NCBI GenBank assembly: GCA_907163375.1
Contig: CAJQUW010006119.1
Span: forward strand, 120,642-184,641
Source: Prostheceraeus crozeri
Lineage: Eukaryota; Platyhelminthes; Polycladida; Euryleptidae
DNA: 64,000 nt
Direction of reading: 5' to 3'
In this document: positions 8,406-16,267 of the stretch, piece by piece
Position numbering within the stretch: position 1 is the first letter of the stretch
Layout: each line of letters starts with the position of its first letter
The notes under the pieces: model-generated
Database searches by the model: none
The model's input: only the letters and a program-made list of their open reading frames with translations
Told to the model about the DNA's origin: nothing
Made by a program: the position numbers and the translations under genes

Positions 8406-9456
8406 ACGTTTGAAGTCAATCTATTATGATGTAAAACATCCGGCAGGATTTGCATCTATCAAGAAATTATCAAAAGCGAGTGGTCTTCCACAATCACAAG
8501 TGAAACGATGGTTAAAGGGTCAGGCTACCTATACACTCCACAAACAAGCGAAAAAGAAGTACCGCACCCGCCATTATATTGTTCATGACATCGATGAACA
8601 GTGGCAAGCAGATTTGTGCGATGTTGCCTCCATTTCAAAACATAACTCGGGCAATAATTTTATTTTAACCGTCATTGATATTTTCTCGCGTTATGCGTGG
8701 GCTCAACCTTTAAAAACTAAAGAAGGGAAAGGAGTAGCAAAAGCATTCCAAACAATTTTTCGAGAAGGTCGCATTCCAAAAAGAATTCAGAGTGATCAAG
8801 GAAAAGAGTTTGAAAATCAGCATGTGACAAGATTATTTGAGAGGCATGACATTGAGTTGTTTAGTGTAAAGAGCGCTTATAAAGCTGCACTCGTTGAACG
8901 TTTTAATCGCACATTAAAAAATCGCTTGTGGCGACATTTTACTGCCAACTTGACACAAAATTGGACAAAGGTTCTACAAGATACACTCCATGCCTACAAT
9001 CACTCTATCCATCGTTCTATTGGACTCAGACCAGTAGATGTAAATGCTGACAATGTAGATAAAGTGCGCGAATCATTCCAACGTAAACGCACTCATGTGA
9101 AAAGTGATGTGAAAATTGGCGATAAAGTTCGTATCTCAAAAGTGAAAAGTGTTTTTGCTAAAGGGTACCTTCCGAATTGGACAGAGGAGGTATTTACAGT
9201 ATCAAGGATTAATCAAAAAGACTCTCCGACCACCTACAAGTTGAAAGATTACGATAATGAAGAAATTGAGGGTAGCTTTTACCGCGATGAGATTGAGGTA
9301 GTCACTGAAAGTGAAACATATTTGGTAGAGAAAATCATTCGATGTAAAAAACGGCAAGGTGAAGAATGGTGTCTTGTTAAATGGGCTGGTTATCCTTCAA
9401 GTATGAACTCTTGGATGCGTCGTGCCGACATCTTTCATCTAAGTGATCGACAGTGA
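8236..9456 (+). CDS. Polinton integrase with C-terminal chromodomain
   Basis: This is a retroviral-type DDE integrase. The first Asp is in QWQADLCDV (about residue 126), the second in IQSDQGKEF (about 187) and the Glu in ALVERFNRTLKNR (about 221). An N-terminal helix-turn-helix-like segment (KLSKASGLPQSQVKRWLKG) precedes the core. The C-terminal part has a small barrel (IGDKVRISK) and a chromodomain (about 355-395, with YLVEKII and WCLVKWAGYP), which may steer insertion to marked chromatin. The enzyme joins the element ends to target DNA, giving 6-bp duplications. The true start may be a later Met (8367), since the first 45 residues overlap the Cys-rich ORF. Confidence 0.95.
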   Translation: MSLSLALAAPALIMKPLSNVNTIAKPLKLNAAVVVNVERQERKKMRRRKKSQPSSTERLKSIYYDVKHPAGFASIKKLSKASGLPQSQVKRWLKGQATYTLHKQAKKKYRTRHYIVHDIDEQWQADLCDVASISKHNSGNNFILTVIDIFSRYAWAQPLKTKEGKGVAKAFQTIFREGRIPKRIQSDQGKEFENQHVTRLFERHDIELFSVKSAYKAALVERFNRTLKNRLWRHFTANLTQNWTKVLQDTLHAYNHSIHRSIGLRPVDVNADNVDKVRESFQRKRTHVKSDVKIGDKVRISKVKSVFAKGYLPNWTEEVFTVSRINQKDSPTTYKLKDYDNEEIEGSFYRDEIEVVTESETYLVEKIIRCKKRQGEEWCLVKWAGYPSSMNSWMRRADIFHLSDRQ

Positions 9457-9458
9457 TT

Positions 9459-9467
9459 CATGCAAAG
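9459..9467 (+). promoter_or_regulatory. Octamer-like late motif CATGCAAAG
   Basis: It lies 30 bp before the ATG at 9498, just after the integrase stop. Confidence 0.45.
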
Positions 9468-9497
9468 TTGTAACTAACAATGTTTAGGGTTTGAGCT

Positions 9498-9953
9498 ATG
9501 AATCCAACTGCCTCATTTTATTCACGACCCTCCTATGTAAGTGGCGGAGGACAAATTTACATCGGTGCTCGCCGCCAACGTGGAGGTAGCATACTTGGTG
9601 CACTGAAATCTGTTGTAGCACCTCTCATATCCAATGTCGGTAGATCTTTAAAACGAAATGTTTTAAGTAATGCCGTTGGCTTTGCTGGTGATGTTGCTAG
9701 TGATCTTTCCAGAGGTAGAAGTTTCAAGAGCAGTTTGTTGAATCGTGGGAAGGAACGCGGTTTAAAAACATTGAAGCAGACCATTGCTGGTGTTACTCAA
9801 GGAAAGAAATCACCTAAACGAATGAATAAAGGAAGGAGGAAACATCGCGGAGCTGGTAAGGTGCGATCTTCAGTCAAAAGGCATTCACGCAAACGTCGCA
9901 GAGGCTCTAATCATTCATCAGGCGCTAAACGACGACGCTGCTATAACTTCTAA
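9498..9953 (+). CDS. pVI/pX-like membrane-active virion protein
   Basis: The 151 residues have a short head ending in ARRQRGG, then an amphipathic segment SILGALKSVVAPLISNVGRS, and an Arg/Lys/Ser-rich tail (KRHSRKRRRGS). The Gly-Gly before the helix looks like an adenain-type processing site. In adenovirus, pVI released this way disrupts endosomal membranes and is the protease cofactor. The order pVI-like, capsid, protease matches adenoviruses (pVI, hexon, protease), which supports the call. Confidence 0.7.
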   Translation: MNPTASFYSRPSYVSGGGQIYIGARRQRGGSILGALKSVVAPLISNVGRSLKRNVLSNAVGFAGDVASDLSRGRSFKSSLLNRGKERGLKTLKQTIAGVTQGKKSPKRMNKGRRKHRGAGKVRSSVKRHSRKRRRGSNHSSGAKRRRCYNF

Positions 9954-9955
9954 TC

Positions 9956-11233
9956 ATGGAGTGTAAAACTTCCGGTTTTTGTTTGTTCGATCAACAAGCC
10001 ATACAGACAGATATTCTTAGTTCAAGTATTGTAGATTATCATCCTCGAACAGCTGAGAATGCTGGCCCCATTGAATTTGTTATTCCTGGTGGTAGTGATG
10101 ACTACATAGATTTGAGTTATGCGATGCTTGATTTGAGGTTTAGAATTCAGCAAGCAGATGGAACTGCTATTGACGATGCACATAAAGTTGGACTGAACAA
10201 TTTACCATTGACTACATTACTTCGTGATGTTTCTCTAACGATTGGAGAGCAGCAAGTGGAAGGTGGTCAAAGCGATTATCCCTATAAATCATATTTCAAT
10301 CATGTATCACAGTTTCATCCAGCAGCACAAAAAAGTCATATGGAAGCCATGGGATGGTACAGAGATGAAGCAGGAAAATTTGATGTTGAAACAAACAGTG
10401 GCTTTGTAAAGCGATCTGCTATGATTAAAGATAGTAGAGTATGTCAGCTATATGGTCCGCTGAATTTAGACTTCTTTAGACAGTCAAAGTTTTTACTGTG
10501 TAATACCAGCATGCGACTCAAGCTGACATTGAATAAGCCTGAATTTGCGCTGAATGCATTTGCTAAAGTTGACAATTTTAGAATTCATGTGGAAGATATT
10601 GCACTTTACATTCGTCGAGTAGTACCGAATCCAAGTGTCATTAGAGGGCATGCTGAAGGCCTTAACCGCCAAAATGCCATTTACCCCATTCAGCATACAA
10701 AGCTTCTCACCTTTACAATTCCGAAAGATCAAAAGAGTTTCATGAAAGATGGCCTCTTTCCATCGGAAGCACCGAAGCTCCTCATGGTGGCAATGGTTGA
10801 AAATGATGCATTTAATGGTAATATAAAGAAGAATCCTTTCAATTTTAAACACAATCAGTTAAGTGAAATTGCTTTACGTGTAAATGGTGTGAGTCATCCT
10901 GGTCCACCCTACAAACCAGATTTTGCTTCAGATCAATTTATGCGCAGTTATGTTGATTTTATGGATGTCTTTGGCTTTTACAATACGGATGACACCAACG
11001 GACTTACTATGAAAGAGTTTAAGAGTGGATATACTATTTATGCATTTGATTTAACTGCTGACAGCGATATTAGTGCACCCTATCGTCAAGCGAACGTGCC
11101 TCATAATATTCGTTTGGATTTGACGTTCAAAAGAACACTACCTGAGACGATCAATGTATTAATTTATGCAGTCTTCGATTCAAATATTGAAATTACAAAG
11201 TATCGTGACGTGATTCTTCAGTATAATCGTTAA
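9956..11233 (+). CDS. Major capsid protein, double jelly-roll (hexon-like)
   Basis: The 425 residues begin with the features of the Polinton PY/F54H12.2-like family: a start with QTDILSSSIVDYHP, then GPIEFVIPGG and YIDLSYAMLDLRFRI, and the turn NLPLTTLLRDVSLTIG. The C-terminal half repeats the beta-rich pattern (YTIYAFDLTAD, RLDLTFKRTLPE). Trimers of such proteins build the icosahedral shell. It starts 3 bp after the pVI-like stop, and its stop overlaps the protease ATG (TAATG), so the three are probably expressed together. Length is at the short end for the family. Confidence 0.88.
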   Translation: MECKTSGFCLFDQQAIQTDILSSSIVDYHPRTAENAGPIEFVIPGGSDDYIDLSYAMLDLRFRIQQADGTAIDDAHKVGLNNLPLTTLLRDVSLTIGEQQVEGGQSDYPYKSYFNHVSQFHPAAQKSHMEAMGWYRDEAGKFDVETNSGFVKRSAMIKDSRVCQLYGPLNLDFFRQSKFLLCNTSMRLKLTLNKPEFALNAFAKVDNFRIHVEDIALYIRRVVPNPSVIRGHAEGLNRQNAIYPIQHTKLLTFTIPKDQKSFMKDGLFPSEAPKLLMVAMVENDAFNGNIKKNPFNFKHNQLSEIALRVNGVSHPGPPYKPDFASDQFMRSYVDFMDVFGFYNTDDTNGLTMKEFKSGYTIYAFDLTADSDISAPYRQANVPHNIRLDLTFKRTLPETINVLIYAVFDSNIEITKYRDVILQYNR

Positions 11234-11694
11234 TGAGTTGGTTGACTGCTGACGATATTAAGACTAAAGTGCAGCGTAATGCAGACGAAGCGACGTTGAA
11301 AGCTTTCGATAATGTCTATTCACTCGATACCTTACCACCTGCAGTAAATCACTATCCCATCTTTATTGTGCTAAACACTCATTCACAGAATTTAGGCGGT
11401 GAGCATTGGAAAGCGATCTTTATTGGAGAAGACCGACGTGGTGAACTATTTGACTCTCTTGCTCAACCTCCAAATATACCAACACAGCAGTGGTTGAGAA
11501 AACATACGCGTCAATATCAGCGAAATGAACGCATACTACAACATCCACTTTCATCAACGTGTGGTGCTTTTGTACTGTACTTCATCTTAAAACGTTTACA
11601 TGTATCTCGATTTGCATCTATTATTCAAAACTTTTCATGTAATCCATCCTCTAATGAAAAAATGATTTGTAAGTTCTATCATGATTTGAAATAA
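11233..11694 (+). CDS. Adenain-like cysteine protease
   Basis: The 153 residues have the C5/C48-type catalytic order: His in GGEHWKAIFIG (about 57), Asp in GELFDSLAQ (about 74), then Gln and Cys in QHPLSSTCGAFVLYF (Cys about 113). In adenoviruses this enzyme matures capsid and core proteins at Gly-Gly sites, and two neighbours (6494 and 9498) carry such sites. The gene ends in an AATAAA that overlaps its stop. Confidence 0.92.
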   Translation: MSWLTADDIKTKVQRNADEATLKAFDNVYSLDTLPPAVNHYPIFIVLNTHSQNLGGEHWKAIFIGEDRRGELFDSLAQPPNIPTQQWLRKHTRQYQRNERILQHPLSSTCGAFVLYFILKRLHVSRFASIIQNFSCNPSSNEKMICKFYHDLK

Positions 11695-11726
11695 AAACAT
11701 CATGTTGGAAAAAATTGTTTTTTATT
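11690..11726. terminator. Back-to-back poly(A) signals of convergent genes
   Basis: AATAAA at 11690-11695 (plus) overlaps the protease stop, and TTTATT at 11721-11726 (minus AATAAA) overlaps the stop of the TBP-like gene. Both strands finish within 40 bp, a very tight convergent arrangement. Confidence 0.7.
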
Positions 11727-12267
11727 TTACAATCCGCTGGGTACGTACATACTCAATGAGATAGTCTAGGATCATATTTGCTTGTTCATGAGATTTTAGT
11801 CCAGTAATGATCACTTTACTATTATGAAAGATTGCCACATGCACAGGCAACCAACAACTAATGAGAGCTGCAGGAAAAAGTTCGGGTTCATAACACAAAC
11901 TGTAACTGCTGGTACGAATCTTCAAAAATGATAGACTGTCACTCAATTGAGTAGAGATCACCATATTGTCCACAGTCAGATTCGACATCACACACCTCTC
12001 CCTCTTCCATATCCGACGTAGTAGTCTTTGTAGCTCTAAGCGCATTGACTGCGCCGATGAATGAGAAAGGGCGCCGAGAATCTGTACAGTCCCATTTGGG
12101 AAGAGTTGAAGATTCCGTGAATTGTTCATCTTCACCACTAACATTTGAGGACGGCCCGGGTAATACTTGCTGTTTGGAAGCTGTTGGCGTAATGTTGTGA
12201 GATCGATTTTGGTGTAGAGTCTGAAGCGACGGAGAATGTTGACGATGGTGTAGCGATGGCGCTTCAT
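11722..12267 (-). CDS. TATA-binding-protein-like protein (TBP fold)
   Basis: The 181 residues match the length of the TBP saddle core. Repeat 1 (about 6-85) runs YTIVNILRRFRLYTKIDL, then a P-G block near 37-40 and NLQLFPNGTVQILGA, parallel to TBP 'LIFSSGKMVCTGA'. Repeat 2 (about 97-175) has LTVDNMVISTQL, the TBP hallmark YEPELFP at 126-132, and VHVAIFHNSKVIITGLKS, parallel to 'LLIFVSGKVVLTGAK'. Several of the DNA-kinking Phe positions are kept. A TBP-like factor would recognise promoters, here presumably those of the element. Start: the ATG at 12267, directly before repeat 1. It overlaps the 3' part of the neighbouring p15-like frame in another phase. Could also act as a decoy for host TFIIA/TFIIB. 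Confidence 0.85.
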   Translation of the reverse strand: MKRHRYTIVNILRRFRLYTKIDLTTLRQQLPNSKYYPGRPQMLVVKMNNSRNLQLFPNGTVQILGALSHSSAQSMRLELQRLLRRIWKRERCVMSNLTVDNMVISTQLSDSLSFLKIRTSSYSLCYEPELFPAALISCWLPVHVAIFHNSKVIITGLKSHEQANMILDYLIEYVRTQRIVK

Positions 12268-12589
12268 GATGAAAGAATGAGTAAATTGAGCGATGTACCT
12301 TCCTTTTATACTTTTCCCAACTACCTTGATGAAATGTGAAGTTAGTATGAAGTTGGGAATGATAGAGTTGAATTCGCCGATTGTTGACGCGCAGCCAGAT
12401 GCGATTTCCAATACGTGAATGTCTTTTCATATAGAAGTATTTCAAGTCCTTCATGATATGATGTAGAGATTGAAAATGACGATAAGATAAAGCAAACTCT
12501 CTTCTCACATTTCCAGTTGAATCTTTGAAATAGACGTTTCGATCATGATCCGTTTCAATACGTTGTAGGGAATCTAATTTCCAACTCAT
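11939..12589 (-). CDS. p15/PC4-like protein, copy 2, with overlapping tail
   Basis: The frame is 216 residues. The first ~108 align along their length with the neighbour at 12612-12968: shared D-SLQ, D-NVYFKDS/NVHFKNS, a turn with LGD/IGN-WL, IQ-YHS, and the end WEKY-R-HRSI. Two short beta/helix units of this kind resemble the PC4/SUB1 (p15) transcription cofactor fold, but the match is by eye. The last ~108 residues are low-complexity and acidic (SDMEEGEVCDVESD) and overlap the TBP-like gene in a different frame, so this tail may be non-functional or truly dual-coding. ATG 12589 is supported by an octamer motif 27 bp upstream. Confidence 0.6.
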   Translation of the reverse strand: MSWKLDSLQRIETDHDRNVYFKDSTGNVRREFALSYRHFQSLHHIMKDLKYFYMKRHSRIGNRIWLRVNNRRIQLYHSQLHTNFTFHQGSWEKYKRKVHRSIYSFFHHEAPSLHHRQHSPSLQTLHQNRSHNITPTASKQQVLPGPSSNVSGEDEQFTESSTLPKWDCTDSRRPFSFIGAVNALRATKTTTSDMEEGEVCDVESDCGQYGDLYSIE

Positions 12590-12611
12590 GGTGCGTGGTA
12601 ATCATATCTGA

Positions 12612-12968
12612 TTAAGATTTGCATAGTAGGGCGATGAACTCACGACGAATAAATGTCATGATGGAGCGATGTATGTATCTTCTATACTTCTCCCAATTGT
12701 ATTTGCGAAATGAGAAACAGTTTGCGGAATGAGAATGGTAGATTTGAATTTCATTTCTGTAATGTTGAAGCCAAACTTGATCACCCAAGGAGATGAATCT
12801 TAATGTTTCAAAATATTCCAAATCCCTCATGATATCATTGAGGTTGACAAATTGTCGCCATGTTAATGTAATACCTCTTGATGTATGACCATGAGAATTT
12901 TTGAAATGTACGTTTCCATCACGATCAACTCTGATATATTGTAGAGAGTCCAAAATCCAAGTCTTCAT
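12612..12968 (-). CDS. p15/PC4-like protein, copy 1
   Basis: The 118 residues start MKTWILDSLQYIRVDRDGN, followed by RGITLTWRQFVNLNDIM and a second half with LGDQVWLQHYRNEIQIYHS and NWEKYRRYIHRSI. The G-I-(S/T)-L-T-x-x-Q/W pattern and LGD...V strand are reminiscent of PC4-type ssDNA-binding cofactors. That reading is an inference. It is a tandem paralogue of 11939-12589 and lies beside a TBP-like gene, which supports a transcription role. It diverges from the plus gene at 13004 with only 35 bp between the two ATGs. Confidence 0.6.
   Translation of the reverse strand: MKTWILDSLQYIRVDRDGNVHFKNSHGHTSRGITLTWRQFVNLNDIMRDLEYFETLRFISLGDQVWLQHYRNEIQIYHSHSANCFSFRKYNWEKYRRYIHRSIMTFIRREFIALLCKS
12617..12625 (-). 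promoter_or_regulatory. Octamer-like late motif TATGCAAAT (minus strand)
   Basis: The minus-strand copy is 27 bp before the ATG at 12589 and sits over the last codons of the upstream paralogue. Confidence 0.5.
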
Positions 12969-12973
12969 GATGT

Positions 12974-12982
12974 TATGCAAAG
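12974..12982 (+). promoter_or_regulatory. Octamer-like late motif TATGCAAAG in a bidirectional gap
   Basis: It lies 21 bp before ATG 13004 and 5 bp from the divergent minus ATG at 12968. The 35-bp gap also holds aatataaaa next to the plus start. Confidence 0.5.
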
Positions 12983-13003
12983 TTGCAGATTAGCAATATA
13001 AAA

Positions 13004-14401
13004 ATGTCGTTTTATCATATTTTGCTTAGCAATGCGGCTACAAAGAGATTTACTAGTAATCGAGCCGCACTCTTTTCTACTCCCATTGATCATGCACAAC
13101 AGCTAAATGGGAATTGGGAAGTGGGTGTCACTCAACTTGTTTATAGCAACTGTGTCTATACTTTTGATCATGAGGTGATGACTATTAATATGAGGCGTAC
13201 AGCTGCTTATCAATGTGAAAAGGGGTGCCGAGTATACATTCCACAGTGGTCAAAGAAAGATCTCTTATCATGTAAAAAGTTTATATATGATTTCTTGAAT
13301 AAAGCGTGTAAACATATTGTCCAATTTACTCCGCACAATGATGATTATAATTATGTACATCATGTAGTTGAGAAAGATTGGATTGTTGGTTTAAGTCCAA
13401 GTTTAAGAAATGATTTAGGCTACCTCGCTAGCGCCTTAACAAGCTATGATAATTTTAACGTTAATTACCACATAAGTGGTCATAAACAGTTAATATATCG
13501 AGAGGAAGCTTATTATGTAGATCTTATTCCAAGAAATGAGAAGACGTTGGTGAAGAAGATTGTGATTAAGCCAAGAAAGACAAACATGACTCCTGAAACA
13601 TTATTGAAGAAATTTAATTATCTCCTTCGAGTTGATGGTAAACAAGTGGCAACATTGACTTATATCAAATCATCTAATCATATTGCAATAAGCAAATTAA
13701 ATGATGATGATCTAGTATTAGTTTGTTCAAAAGATTTTCATCAGTTCTTACGACATCGTTCTGCAGCTGTTCATGGAAAATCTGATATGCAACATTTACC
13801 ATGTGAAAGGCCAAATCAATTTGATACAGAATGGGCCGTATCTTTATACAGAAAGTGTGTAGAGCCTTTTGGTGGTTTCTTACATGAAACAAGAGTGTTG
13901 ATGCCTCGCATTATTACTTCGGTTAAATTGGTTGTAGATTATTTAAATGAAGTGATTAATGAGCAACATATTTCATTTTCTGAAAAAGAAGGTACTTTGT
14001 CTCTCACTATAAGTGGAAAAGGTATTGAACTAATTATGGATAAAACTCTAATGGACATTTTGGGTTTTGACCAAAATATCTTTAAAAGTGGTACTGTAAC
14101 CAAAGCTAGCGCAGACATGTCGCTATCGCGTCGTATTAACTATTTTCAGATATATTCCAATATTGGTGAAGATGTACGTGTGGGAGATGTTGAAGCTCCA
14201 TTGCTAGCAATGATACCATACCAGCCAAAGAGCTGCAGTATTTTATCTGAGCATACTTTCAAGAAAGTGCATTATACAAAGCTGAAATCAAACTACATCC
14301 CACAAATTGATATTGCCATTTATGACGATGCTGGTGCGTTGATTCCTTTTCATAAAGATGCTGTGACAAGTATCACACTCCATTTCCGAATGAAGAGTTA
14401 A
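13004..14401 (+). CDS. WEVGV-motif Polinton structural protein A
   Basis: The 465 residues begin with FYHILLSNAATKRF and LNGNWEVGVTQLVY, a module shared with the next gene. The N-terminal pattern (hydrophobic strand, S/N-A, F, small loop, L-x-G-x-WEVG-V) recurs in Polinton proteins that I think form minor capsid, penton or spike parts. The family name is from memory only. The C-terminus is beta-rich (YIPQIDIAIYDDAG, ITLHFRMKS). I use the ATG at 13004 because the motif at 12974 precedes it. Confidence 0.7.
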   Translation: MSFYHILLSNAATKRFTSNRAALFSTPIDHAQQLNGNWEVGVTQLVYSNCVYTFDHEVMTINMRRTAAYQCEKGCRVYIPQWSKKDLLSCKKFIYDFLNKACKHIVQFTPHNDDYNYVHHVVEKDWIVGLSPSLRNDLGYLASALTSYDNFNVNYHISGHKQLIYREEAYYVDLIPRNEKTLVKKIVIKPRKTNMTPETLLKKFNYLLRVDGKQVATLTYIKSSNHIAISKLNDDDLVLVCSKDFHQFLRHRSAAVHGKSDMQHLPCERPNQFDTEWAVSLYRKCVEPFGGFLHETRVLMPRIITSVKLVVDYLNEVINEQHISFSEKEGTLSLTISGKGIELIMDKTLMDILGFDQNIFKSGTVTKASADMSLSRRINYFQIYSNIGEDVRVGDVEAPLLAMIPYQPKSCSILSEHTFKKVHYTKLKSNYIPQIDIAIYDDAGALIPFHKDAVTSITLHFRMKS

Positions 14402-14408
14402 TGCAAAC
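14400..14408 (+). promoter_or_regulatory. Octamer-like motif AATGCAAAC
   Basis: It lies 32 bp before the ATG at 14441, overlapping the stop of the previous gene, with a second related block (tatgctaat) at 14410-14418. Weaker match than the others. Confidence 0.35.
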
Positions 14409-14440
14409 GTATGCTAATATATTTTTCCAATGTGAATAAT

Positions 14441-15961
14441 ATGGAAAGTGAAAATAAGGACTCGTTTCTAATCTACTTGCCCAGTAATGCTTCTATGAAT
14501 AAATTTCCCAAAAATAAACCATCAGACTATCGAGTAGAATTAAATCGCCCACTGCATTTAGAAGGTGAATGGGAGGTTGGCGTTTCTAGTATTTGCTATG
14601 ATAGCAATATTCAGAATGTGAATGATTTGGAAGAAATGATATTGACTCCTCGCACCCATGATGGAATAACGATGAATAATGCATTTCAGTTCCCATACAA
14701 TTTAACATCAGATGGAAAGTGGAACTATGAATGGATTCAGATAAAATCAGATTCTTATGAGCCATTTGGGAATGAGAAAATTATTAAGGCATTCAACAGT
14801 GGTAATACTTCCATCATGAAGAATAAAAATCAGAAAGCTTATGAGTTTACTATCTATCATTGGAGTGGGAGACAGTTCCTCCGCTTTCATTCTTTTACTA
14901 AAGGTCTTACGCTGAGGTTGGATAGTGAATTCTATCCGCATCTCGGTTTTGGTCATGGACTACATCTAACGTCAATTGCTACTGCAAATGTTAGAAAAGT
15001 TTATTCAAATCGAATCAACAAATTTCATTATAGATTTAAAATATTTGATGAAGATGTTGTAGAATGCGAAGAACGCATCATTTTGAAAAAGCGTGGTGTT
15101 CAACCTTTATCACTTATTGAGTTAGTAAAACGATGGAATGAGACTGTGGGTAAGAAGTATGGAGAGAAAATTATGGCGGACAAAAATAAGTTGGTTATTC
15201 AGAAATATAATGACAAACTTACAGTTTATTTCTCTCCAACCTTGCGTCATTTTGTAAGACATTATACACCTATTATTGGAAGCGGTGTGGTGTATGCTTC
15301 TCATGAATATCACACTAAAGCTGATTCAGTTAATGATGAATGGTGGGTGGACATCTATGGCGATCGCATCAAGAAAATTTACCAGTCTTATGAAGAATCT
15401 AAAGTTGCTATCAATATAATGCCGCGTCTATATCATACAGTTGAAAGCTTCATTCATGTAGTAAATCCTTATATACAACAGAAGTTGAAGCATGTGATGA
15501 AAAGTAAATATGATGTAAAGACACACCACATTTCGTTTTCAATTGAAAATCAACGCGTTGTTCTGAAACTGGGTGATGACATTCAATGTCAATTGAGTAA
15601 AAATTTGAAAAAACTCTTTGGTTTTTCAATGCTACAAACTGTGTTTGCTGCTGCGCATACGATTGGTATAGAAACACCAATGACACTTGATAAACATGAA
15701 CAGCACCTTTACATTCAAAGTGATTTGATTCTACCTATTTCTGTTGGTGAGAAAAAAGAATACATTTTACGTGATTTCATTCATGATAAAGACGCTTCAT
15801 ATGGAATAGTCGAGAAGATGTTTGAATCTATTTTCTATCATCCCGTCGTCAAACAAACTATACCCTCTATTGCTATCAAAATTACCAATGGTTTACAAGA
15901 GTGCATCCATGTGAAAGATACTAAATCCCTCATAACGTTAGTGTTTCGGAAAACAAAGTGA
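14441..15961 (+). CDS. WEVGV-motif Polinton structural protein B
   Basis: The 506 residues are paralogous to the upstream gene: FLIYLPSNASMNKFPKNK then LEGEWEVGVSSICYD at the N-terminus, and a beta-rich end (PSIAIKITNG, LITLVFRKTK) like its neighbour. The pair probably arose by tandem duplication and may form two parts of one virion structure, such as vertex or spike proteins. Two in-frame ATGs exist (14411 and 14441); the second matches the start of the conserved module. An AATAAA lies 95 bp after the stop. Confidence 0.7.
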   Translation: MESENKDSFLIYLPSNASMNKFPKNKPSDYRVELNRPLHLEGEWEVGVSSICYDSNIQNVNDLEEMILTPRTHDGITMNNAFQFPYNLTSDGKWNYEWIQIKSDSYEPFGNEKIIKAFNSGNTSIMKNKNQKAYEFTIYHWSGRQFLRFHSFTKGLTLRLDSEFYPHLGFGHGLHLTSIATANVRKVYSNRINKFHYRFKIFDEDVVECEERIILKKRGVQPLSLIELVKRWNETVGKKYGEKIMADKNKLVIQKYNDKLTVYFSPTLRHFVRHYTPIIGSGVVYASHEYHTKADSVNDEWWVDIYGDRIKKIYQSYEESKVAINIMPRLYHTVESFIHVVNPYIQQKLKHVMKSKYDVKTHHISFSIENQRVVLKLGDDIQCQLSKNLKKLFGFSMLQTVFAAAHTIGIETPMTLDKHEQHLYIQSDLILPISVGEKKEYILRDFIHDKDASYGIVEKMFESIFYHPVVKQTIPSIAIKITNGLQECIHVKDTKSLITLVFRKTK

Positions 15962-15976
15962 AGTCATTGTGATATG

Positions 15977-16061
15977 TTTATTGAAATATGTACATGAATG
16001 TGAAGGAATAGACTTTATACAACATCCACTGAAAATATATACATGAGCGCACTTCAATAAA
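15977..16061. terminator. Poly(A) signals for convergent structural and polymerase genes
   Basis: TTTATT at 15977-15982 serves the minus strand and AATAAA at 16056-16061 the plus strand, inside the 306-bp gap between the two stops. The transcripts should overlap by about 80 bp. Nothing else is seen in this gap. Confidence 0.5.
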
Positions 16062-16267
16062 CATTGTTATATACAAAAAGTCTTTTTACTTCGTGAAGGG
16101 TGGAAATATACAGGGATAGGAAAAATGTCTTTCAGTGGAAAAGTCATCACATGGGGAATGTACAGATGTGGACACATATTCACAAGGAAAAAAACAATCT
16201 CATGCGATACATAAAACAACAATGTTTATCTACAGAAATCAACATCAAAATACTAAGTTAAGGATGA

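Noticed and set aside
10493-10852. 119-codon minus frame inside the capsid gene
   Set aside because: Shadow of the capsid gene; no motif.
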